Positions 23,349 to 34,767 of a stretch of 64,000 bases of DNA are shown in pieces; within the stretch, counting starts at the first letter, position 1; the number at the start of each line of letters is the position of its first letter. This DNA is from Akanthomyces muscarius (taxonomy: Eukaryota; Ascomycota; Sordariomycetes; Hypocreales; Cordycipitaceae). The notes under the pieces were generated by a model. It searched no databases. It saw only the letters and a program-made list of their open reading frames with translations, and was not told where the DNA came from. The stretch covers positions 4,154,001-4,218,000 of the forward strand of contig NC_079244.1 in the NCBI RefSeq assembly GCF_028009165.1, read 5' to 3'. The position numbers and the translations under genes are program-made.

Positions 23349-24923
23349 CGTGTGTGAGCCTGCGAAGCAATCCAGATGTTCAAATATTAGAGAGAATTCG
23401 TGTGCACGCTTTTGGGCCAGTGCGCAATGCGCAATCGCAGAGTATCTTTGTCGGTTTGATGATGGTTGGAAAGCTGGCGGCGGCCGGTACAACGTCGAGC
23501 TGCTGGTTTCAATGTGGCGCCCCACATAAGGCGTGCGCCATGGCAATTGTCGTGGAAGGACACGAAAGTCAGCAAGTGGTCGGGGAATACAAAGAAGATT
23601 TCGTGGAAGTGTACTGTGATTACGATTCGGGTTCACCCCGCGATCTTTGACTGCTCCTGCAGATACGTGACGATGATGGCGGCCGGTTTGGGCGCAGCAG
23701 TTGCCCGGCCTAGACAACACCTGCTTTGTCTAACAGAGAGGTTGTCGTCTGGCACCATAATCGCGTGTATATAAATAAACTCTGGTGCAAAGTTCCATCC
23801 AGATTACTGTCTAATTCCTTTCTGAAAAAGGCAGAAAGTGATTGTGTACGTCGGATGGCCCATGACTGGGAGCCGGAGCGCTCCGGCACCCATAGATTCA
23901 TGTCTACAAGCTTTATTCTCCGGGGGAAATTTTAGCCCGGAATTAAAGCAACACATTGCGGAATGTCAATCTCATGCTGTGAGACCCGATTGCGTAATTG
24001 CCATCCAGTTCTATCTTGAAAAGTGCTGCCCCATCGCCGTCATGTCAAGTCAAACGATGGAATGATCAAATGCCGCAGCCACAGAGCGCGCAGTAACTCT
24101 GCTCACTGCTGTATGCCACCACCTGACTCATTTGCCTTTTTGTTACCAGTAAACAGAGCTTAGTGGTGTGCAACAAGGCTCAGCGGCTGGTTCTTTGACC
24201 GAGCCTCGGGCTTACCGTTTGTGGACATCTGTAAACAAGACTGATCCCGCTCTGGCAACTTTAACCATGTGCCCCAATTAGCTGGCGAACAAAAGCAAAG
24301 TTTCTTCAATACAGAGAGTCGACGCACTTGTCAGCAATTTAGAGCTCAAGGTTGCATCTTCATGTTACTGGGCTGAACATGCCACCCTAGTGAGCGGCGA
24401 GTGGAGACTCGGCCCGAGGCGTCACAACAACATGTCAACAACAACAAAAGTTCAGAGAGCGTAACGGTCAGAACTGTATCAACTGCCTTCATGTCAATGC
24501 ATCTCATTACTCCCAAAAACAAGACTGCCGTAATCCATCATGGAATATGTACACGTTTGCCACCGCGTTTCTGGCTGGCACCAAGAAATCAGCAGATAGG
24601 CCGGCTCAACCAAAATATCAACAACTCCGAAATAAAAAAATCCGTTAGCCCTTTGCCATTTACTCCAAGCGCCCTGTATGAAAAAAAAAGAATTGACACG
24701 AATGTGTGCCGCAAAAATAATGTAATCAACAAAGAGGTATTGCTAGTGGGAAAATGCCGAGAATCTTCGGCCACAAGACTGCTCGTTAATCCAGGCAGGT
24801 CCGAGGTGTTGCCTTCATGTAGGGCCGGCGCTCCAGAGCGTGAGCGGCCATGGTATTACTACTGCCGTGTAAACGCAATCCAATCGCAAATGCTATCCAG
24901 AGAGGTATCGAAATGATATCGTC
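23349..24923. other. Intergenic: THOC3 promoter and cyclin B 3' flank
   Basis: Both neighbours are on the minus strand. The half next to THOC3 shows no gene; the half next to the cyclin stop is A-rich (about 24610-24720), consistent with a 3' UTR. No RNA gene or repeat was recognised. Confidence 0.45.
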
Positions 24924-26334
24924 TTATTCGTCAAGGTGATATAACGACAAGTCGATGTCGGTGATGCCAAACACAATGGCGTTCTTCTTGGCCCATTGAC
25001 GCGAAATGATGGAGGCCTTGAGGAACTTCTTGTTGGCATACTTCTTGAAGAACGCTTCGTGTACGACAGGACGGGCGAGGTAGTCAACCATGAGATGCAC
25101 AACAGGATCCAGCTCCTCCTCCGTGTAGCCAGCATAGTGGGCCAGAGTCTCGTCCCATTCACCACGGTCGAGCATGAGGCGCGACAGGTACATGGCGGCG
25201 GCGGCGACATGGCTAGGACGGAAAGCCATGAAGCGGTGGTCCAAAAGGCTAATCTCAGTGAGATACTTGCCGATTGTGCGCGACTGGATATCGTAGTTGT
25301 CCGCCTTGGAGACGCGACGAAGGAAGTTCATGGGGTTGGGATAGCTTAGGTCGTAATCGAGTGTGCTCAGGACAAAACGCTCGGCGCTCAGGATCTCCTC
25401 TTCTGTGAATCCGTCGTTGGTGATGCGCTTGAAGTTGCCAATGTAAGGAGAGAGAACCTCTTCGTACTTGGACGCAATGAACATGGCGGTGATGCCAACC
25501 AATTGAAAGTTGTCAAGCTGAATGACCTTTTTTGAGAGGAAGCGGTCGACGATGTTGACGGCGAGGAACAGAGTCTCGGGAAGCAGATGGAAACGCGTGT
25601 GGACTTCAATGAGCCAGTCGACGAGAATTCCACGCGTGCTCCACTCGAGCTCATCCTGGTGCTGCATGTACTGAGGGTTGGGAATCGACTTGCACTCCAA
25701 GTCGCGCAGGTACTCAAAAATCTCGTTGGCATACTCGGCAACCATGAGAGGATCGTCACGGTCCTCGTCATCAATGTCGTCGAATTGGGCCTTGTCAGCC
25801 TCGGGGACCTTGTTCTCGGGCCGGCTGAGGTTCTTCCTGTCCGGCTTGGTCTCGGCAACAGGCTCCCTGGCAATCTCCAAAAGGTTTTCCTTTTCTTGCT
25901 CGGAGAGCTTTCGTTTCTGAGCAGTGCCGCCGTTGCCAGAAGGCCTCTTCTCGACGCGCTTCGGCTGCTCCTTGGGAGCGGCGGCCTTGGAGGCAACGCG
26001 TGTCGTCTGCTTCGGGGCAGTCGGTTGAGCCTTGGAAACCAAGCCCTTGGGCTTCTTGCCGGCAACTGTCTCGGTTCTGTTGCGGTTGCTCACATCGTTC
26101 AGGGCATTGCGAGGACCAGCGGCGGCGGAGGTGGTCCTCCTAGTCTGGAGAGCTCCCTTGGTGGCCTTGCCATCATCGCCGAGGACAGACTTGGTGGCTC
26201 TGGTGGCCATACGCGTGTTGCTGTTTTCGTCGTTTTCATTGGCGACGGCGGCCCGACGGGTTGTTCTAGCCGCCTGGGACGAGTTAGCACGCGTCGTAAC
26301 TGGAGAGAGGTGATGGAGAACTCACAACAGGCAT
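24924..26334 (-). CDS. nimE: G2/mitotic B-type cyclin (NimE/Cdc13/Clb family)
   Basis: Two exons: a 9-nt first exon 26334-26326 (Met-Pro-Val) and 26273-24924, giving 452 aa. The intron has GTGAGT, GCTAAC and CCCAG. The N-terminus is basic and disordered and carries a destruction box RNALNDVSN at residues 58-66, the APC/C degron of mitotic cyclins. The cyclin core begins near EYANEIFEYLRDLE with MQHQDELEWSTRGILVDWLIEVH, then LFLAVNIVDRFLS and FIASKYEEVLSP, followed by the second cyclin fold (DYDLSYPNPMNFLRRVSKAD to the end). It activates Cdc2/Cdk1 at G2/M in the nucleus and at spindle poles. The tiny first exon means a start placed at the internal Met (residue 25) would lose the basic leader. 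Confidence 0.93.
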
Positions 26335-27850
26335 GGTGATCTAGAAGCTGCAAGTAGCACGTAACTAGATGCTATTCTGCTGGGTTGAAACCGTCAGTGC
26401 CGAGCTTGATACGCGTCAAGAAGAGGATGAAGGAGAGTGAACAAGATCAAGGGAAGAAGGCAGGTAAAGTAGGAAGCTCCGAGACATTTGAATGAGGTCA
26501 AGCTGGCGCAGAGCTGGTTGCCAACGCACCTTTTGGGTAGAGGAAGAGATGAGGTAGGGTCACAACAGCGCGATTGGAATGCTGGCGACGAGAAATGGAA
26601 CCAAAGGTTATGCTCGAGGGGGTAACAGGTGCCTCAGCCCAAAGAAAGATGCAAAGACGAATGCAGCAAAGAGTATCAAAAAAAAGAGAGAAGAGAGATG
26701 GGCGGGCTAGAAGTAATGGCACCGGCGAGTAGGGCGAGGGAGTGATGTTTATGTCAAGAAGACGGCAGCTGAGGGCGTCGGAGGTGTTTTGACGGGCGGA
26801 GCCTATTTGGGCGGAGTCTGGAGAGCAGAGGCCCAGGGAGCGACGTGCAGTGGGCGAGCCTTTTGGGGGGGGGAGGCACAGAGGCAGAGAGGTACCTGTG
26901 CTGCGGTGGGCCACACGCGCCGCTGGTACGTACCCTGACGGAACACTGGCGCGGTTCGCGACGCCTCTTGGTTGCTTGGTCGCCCAGGCACAACGTCCAG
27001 TGAGATGGCGTTGACAGAAAATTGTCCCACCGGCCGGCGGGGATATGAGACGCTATCGGGAGGGATGTGCGATTCGACACGCTACGAGAGGCTCAAAAAG
27101 GCCTTTCCCAAGGTGAACTGCCTTACGCGCTTCTAAATAGACGTACGGAAATGCCGTAAACAAATCATATGCTGCGAAACACTGTTCATTTGCTTCGTCT
27201 CGCCTTGGACCACCACAGCTGTGCTTTTTTCCCTTTTCAATATTGAGCACAAGATTTTTTAATTACTAGGGTCAGAGCGGGCAGTCCCGGTCAAAAAGAC
27301 GTGCATTTTTGGCGACAGTGGAGGCCTGACCGGCCTGCAGACGACTCACAACGCGACAGTGGATGCAGCTGTTCGCGAGCCCATGCAGCCACCGGTGCCA
27401 CAAGGTACGTACCGCTTAGAATAGTAGCTTGTCAACAGTGGCAACGGCCAGGCAACGGCCCGTTCATTGGCTTCCCTTGCGAAGCGGGTCTACGCGCAGA
27501 ATGCTGCTGTGGCTTGACGCGAATCCCAGACTCCAACTGTGGCGCGGCCCTTCTTAGCTGTGGCGCTGATTCTTCGACATCGGCGAATTGTTTTCCCATT
27601 GCTAAAACTTGAGCTTCCTTGCTGGCACGCCAGAACACCGAGCCATCAATCGGCGCCGGAGCTGCTGTTTGCATTTGACTTTGTGCAATAGAGCAAAAAT
27701 AGTTCTGCTGTGCTGCTTCATTGTTTCATTGCTGTGCGTTCGCCGGCCATTGATGCACCAGCAGCCCAATTGAATCAGTGGGCGGCTCTGCATTTCACGA
27801 AACTCCTTTTTGCTCCGTCCGAGATCCAAGCGCTCGTGGCACATTCCACG
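26335..27850. other. Divergent promoter region, cyclin B / uL2m
   Basis: 1.5 kb between divergently transcribed cyclin B and mitochondrial L2. It is purine-rich on the plus strand near the cyclin (a long GA-rich leader in the transcript is possible) and has a G-run at about 26866-26875. Short frames on either strand are low-complexity. No further gene is supported. Confidence 0.45.
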
Positions 27851-29054
27851 ATGCTGCAACCACGACTTCCTGCTGTGGCCAGGGCGCTTGTTCGCTTTGC
27901 GCCGATCCAGCTCCCGATCCGCACCTTTGCGACTGCGGCCACGCCGGAATCGCCGTTTGGCATTGCCAAAGCCGAGTCGCAGTCCTCGACCATCCGCACC
28001 TACAAGCCCCGAACCCCCGGCGTGCGTCACTTGCGACGACCGATCAACGACCATCTCTGGAAGGGCCGCGCTTTTCTGCCTCTGACGATACCAAAGAGGG
28101 GTCACGGCAAGGGCGGTCGCAACTGCTACGGCCGCATCACAGTCCGACACCGCGGAGGCGGTCACAAGCGCAGAATACGAATCGTGGATTTTGTGCGAAA
28201 CCGTCCTGGCCCGCACCTGGTCGAGCGAATCGAATACGACCCCGGCCGCAGTGCGCACATTGCTCTGCTGACGGAAAAGGCCACCGGACGCAAGTCTTAC
28301 GTTGTTGCGGCTGATGGTTTGCGAGCTGGTGACGTCGTTCACAGCTACCGCTCCGGTATCCCTCAGGATCTGCTCAACAGCATGGGCGGCACGATTGACC
28401 CTGGTATTCTCGCCGCTAAGACGGCCTTCCGTGGCAACTGTCTGCCCATGCACATGATTCCCGTTGGAACGCAGGTGTTTTGCGTTGGGTCTGCCGCCAA
28501 GCGCGGCGCCGTCTTCTGCCGCAGCGCGGGTACCTACGCTACGGTGGTGAACAAGGACGAGGAGACCAGGGCCGACGGTGTCAAGATTGTGACTGGCAAG
28601 TATGTCGAGGTCCGCCTTCAGAGCGGTGAGGTGCGCAAAGTCAGCAAGCAAGCGTGTGCGACCATCGGCGTCGCCAGCAACGTTCACCACCAATACCGCC
28701 AGCTCGGCAAGGCTGGTCGCAGCCGCTGGCTGAACATCCGGCCTACCGTGCGTGGTCTGGCCATGAACAAGGGTAAGTGGAGATTTCATTGTGACTACAC
28801 GCGCCATCTGACAGTATCTAGTTGATCATCCTCACGGTGGTGGACGAGGCAAGTCCAAGAGTAACCGTCATCCTGTTACGCCCTGGGGCCGACCTGTACG
28901 TTTACTTGTTCCATATTGCGTCTCGGAATGATTTACTGACTCCAAGCAGACCAAGAGTGGCTACAAGACGCGTCGCAAGAACAACGTCAACAAGTGGGTG
29001 ACTGTACCGAGACCACGCAACCACGGTGTGCAGCGAAAGAAGAAGACTGGTTAA
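27851..29054 (+). CDS. RML2: Mitochondrial large-subunit ribosomal protein uL2m (Rml2)
   Basis: Exons 27851-28772, 28822-28895 and 28950-29054 give 366 aa. The first ~35 residues ([20 protein letters not shown]) are Arg/Ala-rich without acidic residues, a matrix-targeting presequence. The L2 body is clear: [28 protein letters not shown], then [31 protein letters not shown], and [21 protein letters not shown]. The peptidyl-transferase-centre loop [14 protein letters not shown] is completed only by splicing exon 1 to exon 2, confirming that intron. It binds 21S rRNA near the peptidyl-transferase centre of the mitoribosome. The frame is open upstream of 27851, but the ATG there begins the presequence. 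Confidence 0.94.
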
Positions 29055-30177
29055 ACCTTCTGACGAGTAACCGAGGTGTATTTCTAAATGGGCATTGGCT
29101 CTGGCAGAGCCGTGTACATTATGTCCTGTATCATAGCCAACAAGTGTCAGCATTATTCCAGTGTACTAACGGTGTGCATGCTGCGCATAGTATGCACATG
29201 CGTATTTGTATATGCGTGTTTGTTCCGTTTGTACATTGTATTGAATCTTGATGTGGTGGTGGTGCACGTGCTGCTCGACTGCACCAGCGACTGCTCCGTG
29301 CTGCCATCTGCAACACCCAGTAATCAAATACTCCAAACCATCACCATCCTTGAATTTTCCGCATCGCCTCTCATTCAATTTTTCTTCATCTCGCAAGCCA
29401 TTTCCCGTCCTTGCCGCCGGCGTCTCGGTCTGCCCCCTTATGCCGCGTGGCGCAGCCCAACAGCACACGATCCACTTCCACATCAAGCGAAATATACTAC
29501 AGGCGCTACGATGAGGCTGCGCACGCAGGGTCTGGCTCTGCCCTTTGGGCGTCCTGGGCAGTGCGATGTGCAGCCAGGTGCCGGGGTCGCGCGGGACTCG
29601 GGTGCGCAGGGCTCCGCACAACCAAGCCGAACGTCTCTCTCTCCTTTGTCTCTGTCATCAGAGAGAAAGAAGGTGTCGCAGCAGCCGCCCCAGTGGGTTG
29701 AATTTGAATTCCGGTCCTGAAAACGCTTGGCGCGAAATAATTGGCTGATCGCCCGTCGCCGGAGGCAAGGTATGTGCTCGGTCACGCCTAATGTCTCGCC
29801 CTTTCTCCTCACTGCGCCTTGGTCTCTCACACACAGCCTCCTCTCCCCCCAGCGACACGGTGGATTTCTCCCCCAATAGCGCTGGTTGGCAGTCATGACA
29901 TGACCCCTTCAGGAGGTCTTGGCTGACCACCTATTTGCCATTCATGGCCCACGATCGCCGTCGCCAGCTTACGTCGCCCGCTGCTCTTTAGCCGCTTGAT
30001 TTTCCTCTGATCCCTATTTTGAGACTATAATAGTATTAGCTTCCCGCTACAACAAAAGCTTACATTTACCACCCACGTCACTTGATCGATTGCCGTCCCA
30101 AGCATTCTGGGCAGTTCAAGTCTCAGCTCTTTCCGGCCGACGCGCCGTAGTCCCTTTTTCCACCTTGCACATCTCTC
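29055..30177. other. Intergenic: uL2m 3' flank and PAP2 promoter
   Basis: Both neighbours read to the right. The region has a GT-rich 3' flank and a CT-rich segment at about 29800-30000 typical of a promoter. No gene, RNA or repeat is supported. Confidence 0.45.
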
Positions 30178-31538
30178 ATGTCAACCTACGAAAAGATGGC
30201 GGGCACAGGAACCGCCGCGCTGCGGCAGCAGTTTTCAATTACTCTCATCGCCTCGTACATTATCGATTGGATTCTCCTCGTTGCGCTTGCCGTAGGCTCC
30301 TATGTCCTGGGCAACATAAAGCCCAACTTTCGGAACTTTTCCCTAGCGGATCCCAACATTGCGTGCGTGCCCATCCTCGTCGAACCATGGTCCGCGCGAT
30401 TTGCTAACGATTCCTTTGCTGCAGCTTTCCTTTTGCCGAGCACGAAACTTTTTCCAACATGCTTCTCTTTGTCTGCTGCGGCGTCATCCCCGTCGTCGTC
30501 GTGCTCGTCGTCACGCTGCTTCTCGTCCCCGGCGGCACCGTGCCCAAGGGCACCCCCGCGCTGCTCGTCTGGAAGCGCAAGCTCTGGGAGCTGCAGATCT
30601 CCTGGCTCGGCCTGCTCATGGCCGTCGGGTCCGCCTGGTTCTTCGTTAGCGGCCTCAAGAACATGTGCGGCAAGCCGCGCCCCGACATGCTCTCCCGGTG
30701 CAAGCCGGACATGGACAATGCCGACAAGTACATTGTTGGCGGCTACCAAATTCAGGGCGCCAACGGCCACCTCTACTCGGCCGCCATCTGCACCGAGACG
30801 GACGAGTCCAAGCTCTGGGACGGCTTCCGCAGCTACCCCAGCGGCCACGCCGCCGCCTCCGCCGGCGGCCTCATCTACCTCTCGCTCTTCCTCGCCAGCA
30901 AGTTTGCCGTCACGCTGCCCTGGATCATGCCTGGATCCGGTGAAAATCCGGCCTCGCACGGCGCGTTCCCCTCGCGTGCCGGACACGCTGACACTCACGC
31001 CCAAAACGGCTACGAGGAAGGCAACGACGGCAGCTGGCCGCTTGGCGCCAACAAGAGCACCAAGCGCAAGGTCTATAGCGCGCGTTCGCGGGCTGCTGCT
31101 CCGCCCGTCTTCCTGCTCATCATCACGCTGGTTCCGTTCTCCCTGGCGCTTGTGATTTCCGCCTCGCGCTGGTTCAACTACCGTCACCACGGCTTTGATA
31201 TTCTCTTTGGTTTCATCATCGGCACCCTATGCGCCATCTACAGCTTCCGATACTACCACATGCCCATCCAGGATGGTGCTGGCTGGGCTTGGGGCCCCCG
31301 TAACCCTAAGCGTGCATTCTGGGCCGGTGTTGGCAATGTCGGTTATGGCACTTCCCATTCAGATCCTCTGGCCGAATCAGGCGATGTTGAGGCCTATCCT
31401 CAGACTGCGGTCTCGCGCGGTGCTAACCAGCGCGTCGGCCAACAACCCGAGGCGAACGGCCAGTACAGCTCACAATACGGTGCTGGATTCGAAGATGTCG
31501 AGATGCAGCGACTGAACCAGGCTGACAGCCGCGTGTAG
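30178..31538 (+). CDS. PAP2-family lipid phosphate phosphatase (Dpp1/Lpp1-like)
   Basis: Exons 30178-30362 and 30425-31538 give 432 aa. The three catalytic motifs of the lipid phosphatase superfamily are intact: K140-x6-R147-P148, P200-SGH203, and S309-R310-x5-H316-x3-D320. About six hydrophobic segments surround them (for example residues 20-45, 73-97, 119-137, 205-229, 287-307). By family it dephosphorylates diacylglycerol pyrophosphate, phosphatidate or related lipids at an endomembrane. A hydrophilic insertion of about 55 residues (roughly 232-287; rich in His, Gly, Asn, Lys) sits in a loop between the PSGH and SRxH motifs. The C-terminal 75 residues are polar and end LNQADSRV. An internal Met at residue 7 is an alternative start. 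Confidence 0.92.
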
Positions 31539-31781
31539 TTGTAAATTAATAGTTTAATCCATAATAATAATAGAATATCCCAATCAATTCAATTTGAATA
31601 GAGACTTGGCATGAAATTCGCGGTGATGGTTGAGCGGTTGAAACTCGAGAGAGGAAGATATTCATTGATTGCTACCATGCCATTTAGAAAGACTACCCGT
31701 CAAACGCCAAGTGTAAAAAGTCCCATTCACCCCCTCTGCGATCTAAATCATTCGTTGTGTTGTTCCTTTGTCCCCCTGTAT

Positions 31782-32727
31782 TCAATTCGCCCGCGCCACC
31801 ACCCTCGCCTCCACGCCCTCAAACTCGACGTCCTCGTCCTCCTCGGCGCTGTCGTCGCGGAAGCGCGTCTCAATGTCGGCCTGGCGCAGGCGGCGGCGCA
31901 TGTCGTCGCGGCGGGCGTTTTGCCAGCGGACGAGCGCGGCGGCGGCGTGCACCTTGAAGCCGTAGACGCGGGGCACGTAGCGCTCGAGGCTCTTGGAGGG
32001 GATGAGGGCCGGGTACACCTGGAACATGATGTTCTGGAAGGACGTGCCAAAGTAGGCGCCGTCGATGGCCGCGTGGCGCGACGACTTGGGGTTGTAAATG
32101 TCCTCGCAGCGCGCGCAGTACAGCTTGACGGGCCGGTGGTTGGGCACGTCCGACAGGCCCATGGGGAGCAGCGGGTGCAGGAGGCAGTCGACGCGCGGGC
32201 ACTTGCCAAACTCGGCCTTTTTGTACTTTTCCAGCTACGGTTTGGGGGTCTTGTCAGCCATGGCCGCTCGTTTCCTTGTCTAACGTTTGGAAGGGGGGGG
32301 GGGGGGGGGGGCGCTTGTCGCCTTACCATCTTGGTCAGGCCCCGCGTGGTCACAATGTAGCGCGCGTGGACCAGGCCGTATAGGTGCCGCGCCGACTTTT
32401 CAATCGTCTCGCGCATCTCGTCGTCGCAGTCGAGGTCGAAGACGTCGGTGACGAGGTCCAGCGCGTATTGGTAGTACTGCACCTCGGTGTTGAGGCCCGT
32501 CAGGTTGAAGCGGTCCATGAGGTACTCCTCGTCGATTTCGCAAAAGTACTCATTGCCGCGGGACGAGATGAACTATTTCGTTTCCTCAATGTCAGCATAA
32601 GTTGATGTTTCCACCCCGGGAGCGCCGCGACGAAACGCCTGCCCGCTCCGCCTCGAGCAAAAAAACGCACCCAGTCTCGCCAATAGCTTGTGTAGTCGCT
32701 ATCCGTCTCGCTGCCGTAGTCGTCCAT
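31782..32727 (-). CDS. CKB1: Casein kinase 2 regulatory (beta) subunit
   Basis: Exons 32727-32671, 32572-32327 and 32234-31782 give 251 aa. The start MDDYGSETDSDYTSYW carries the N-terminal acidic/Ser context of CK2 beta, followed by FISSRGNEYFCEIDEEYLMDRFNLTGL, one of the most conserved stretches of the family. The zinc-finger dimerisation site is Cys113-x4-Cys118-x22-Cys141-x2-Cys144, the spacing of human CK2 beta. FQVYPALIP and YVPRVYGFKVH follow. It forms the dimeric core of the CK2 holoenzyme and tunes substrate choice. The acidic C-terminal tail (SAEEDEDVEFEG) is typical of fungi. Ascomycetes usually have two beta genes; the symbol CKB1 rather than CKB2 is a guess. The second intron (92 nt) contains a 19-nt homopolymer. 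Confidence 0.93.
32293..32311. repeat. 19-nt poly-G run inside the CK2 beta intron
   Basis: Nineteen consecutive G on the plus strand (poly-C in the transcript), within intron 2 of the CK2 beta gene (32235-32326). The exact length may be unstable in the genome or in sequencing. Confidence 0.85.
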
Positions 32728-34767
32728 CTTTCGCTTGAGGCCCGCCACCGTGCGCGGCTTGTTTGTCGTCGGGTAAGGATGAATTTTGGGCCTGTGATAT
32801 GCTGTGTTGCCAGATAGGCACGGCTGTGCGGTTGGATGCAGGCCTGCAGGGTGAAGATGTGGCGGGGTGGTTTTGCGGTGGGGCAGTCAAGAAAGGGACT
32901 CGCAACGCGATTAAATTCTAATTAAATCGGCATTAGTTTCGCGGGCTCCAGATATTCTCAGACCGCTAGAACTAGCGGGCTTTCATTTATAATATTTTTG
33001 GATCATTTTAAGCACACGTTGTGAGCGACAAACACACAGCTTTCGTATTTCTCTCTAAGCCAAGAGTATTTAAGTACAATATCATCGAGACAATATTATT
33101 AAGAAAATAAAGAGAACTAGGCACTCAGGCGAAAAGGAAAAAGAAAACCCTGCGGCCGCCCGCCTGTCATGCGCAAACATCCCCAGTCCATCACTGGCCT
33201 CTGCCCCTTCTTAAGGCCCCTCGCTGTAAACTTTCGAGAGTTCAGTTTCATGGATAACATATTCTTGTTCATGGAGAAAAACACATTCTTATAAGTATAT
33301 AGTACATTTTAAGACTGGTGTCTGGATTCGAGTGCTGACGTTGACCGGCTGCAATCTGAGCCGGACACAGGCGAACCTCGCGAGACGAACTCTCGTCTTC
33401 AGCAACAATAAGTTTCGATAACCCAAGCATCTCATAGTTGCTATCACAATCGCCGTTCTCACAAAATCGTTTCCAAGTGGCATCGCACCCGCAAATCTGC
33501 CTCTAGCACACCTTCAACGGCTCAATACTCCACCGTGGTGCTCAGCTAGGGGGTTCGGCGCCGACTGGTGGTAAAGGGTTTTAATTTTTATTTTTGAAAA
33601 GCCGTTTTGAGGTACAAGCGCAAAGATAAGAAAGTCAGTCTGCAGGTTATCAATGGAGTTTCAGAGGCTTGAAGAGCTCACGCGCATGTCGTAAAATAGT
33701 TCAAGTCCTGGAATTCGAAGAAAAGGTGTCCTATTGAGAGTAGGTAGGGAGAGAACAACAAAAATAGAAACACGTTACACGATTGACCACAGAGCACTAT
33801 ATAATTTTGTAGAATAGATACTGTATCATTCTCGCATTTAAAAACTTTGTGGTTGCATTGGGGCTGCATAGTCATCCAACAGCCAGCTGGTATTTCCAGA
33901 CGGCTGGTAAGTCTACCAAGCATCACGCCGATTACATCGTTGACGGACCTCTGCCAGAGGTTGCTATTCGCCTCAACGGAAGTGAAGAGGAAGAAAGGCG
34001 CAAAAGGAATAACCGGGGAAGAGCAAGCAGGGACTCGTTGTGTATTGAAGCCGCTCCAGCGGCCAATTACCGCAAAGCAGTGATTTTTTATTCTCACTGT
34101 TTCTTATTGTTCCATCTCCTCTTCTATTTCTCACTTATCTTTTCCCCTTATCCCTCCTGTCTTTCCTATTCCTTCAATCCCGCACCCGGCCGATTTTCCA
34201 GCCCATCTCTACGACAGACTGGCTTGTTTCAACCCGGATCACCCGCGCATCAAGACTCCAGTGGACATCTTTCCACCCGCTTATGCAACTATTTATTATT
34301 GGACGTCCTCACTTCAGGCAACCATATTAGTCTATTCAATCTGTCTTGGAAAGAGCCTCTCAGATCTTAAGATTGTAACCCTAACCCTGAGCTTGAGGCC
34401 TACAGTGCGCGCACAGTGTTTGCAAAACTGTGCATCTTTTTTTCAATCCTTTTGCTAGATTTATGCGCAACATGAAAATTCGAACTGCTTTGAAAGTCGG
34501 TTAATGAAACGCCATGCTCACTTTGTGGTGCGTGATAAACGCAAATTTTACCGACTGAGTCACCCGCAACTGCCTATTAACGCACCCCAGGATTCAGCGG
34601 GGCCGCATGCAGGTGCGCCTTTGGCCCCTCCAACGCCAGGACTCGTAGGCAGACGTCTTTCAACCGAGCGTTTATAAATCCCACGACCTCGGCTCCCCGT
34701 TTGCCCTTTTCTTCTCACCCTCACGCATGGACGGCATCGCCGCACACAATATCCTACGTTGTTCATC
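32728..34767. other. Divergent promoter region, CK2 beta / NMN adenylyltransferase
   Basis: 2 kb between two genes reading outward. It has AT-rich patches (about 32900-33120, 33560-33600 and 34080-34150) and a telobox-like motif noted separately. Frames such as 33678-34097 (minus) are not supported by codon pattern or splice links. Confidence 0.45.
34376..34388. promoter_or_regulatory. Telobox-like element
   Basis: TAACCCTAACCCT, two copies of the TTAGGG telomere unit on the opposite strand, 380 bp upstream of the NMN adenylyltransferase start. In fungi and plants such boxes can be bound by telobox/Myb-type factors; binding here is inference. Confidence 0.35.

Noticed and set aside
26754..27080. 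Minus-strand frame upstream of cyclin B
   Set aside because: Translation of a purine-rich leader/promoter; no conserved features.
27602..28807. 401-codon open frame antisense to uL2m
   Set aside because: Mirror of a conserved ribosomal protein frame; no recognisable features.
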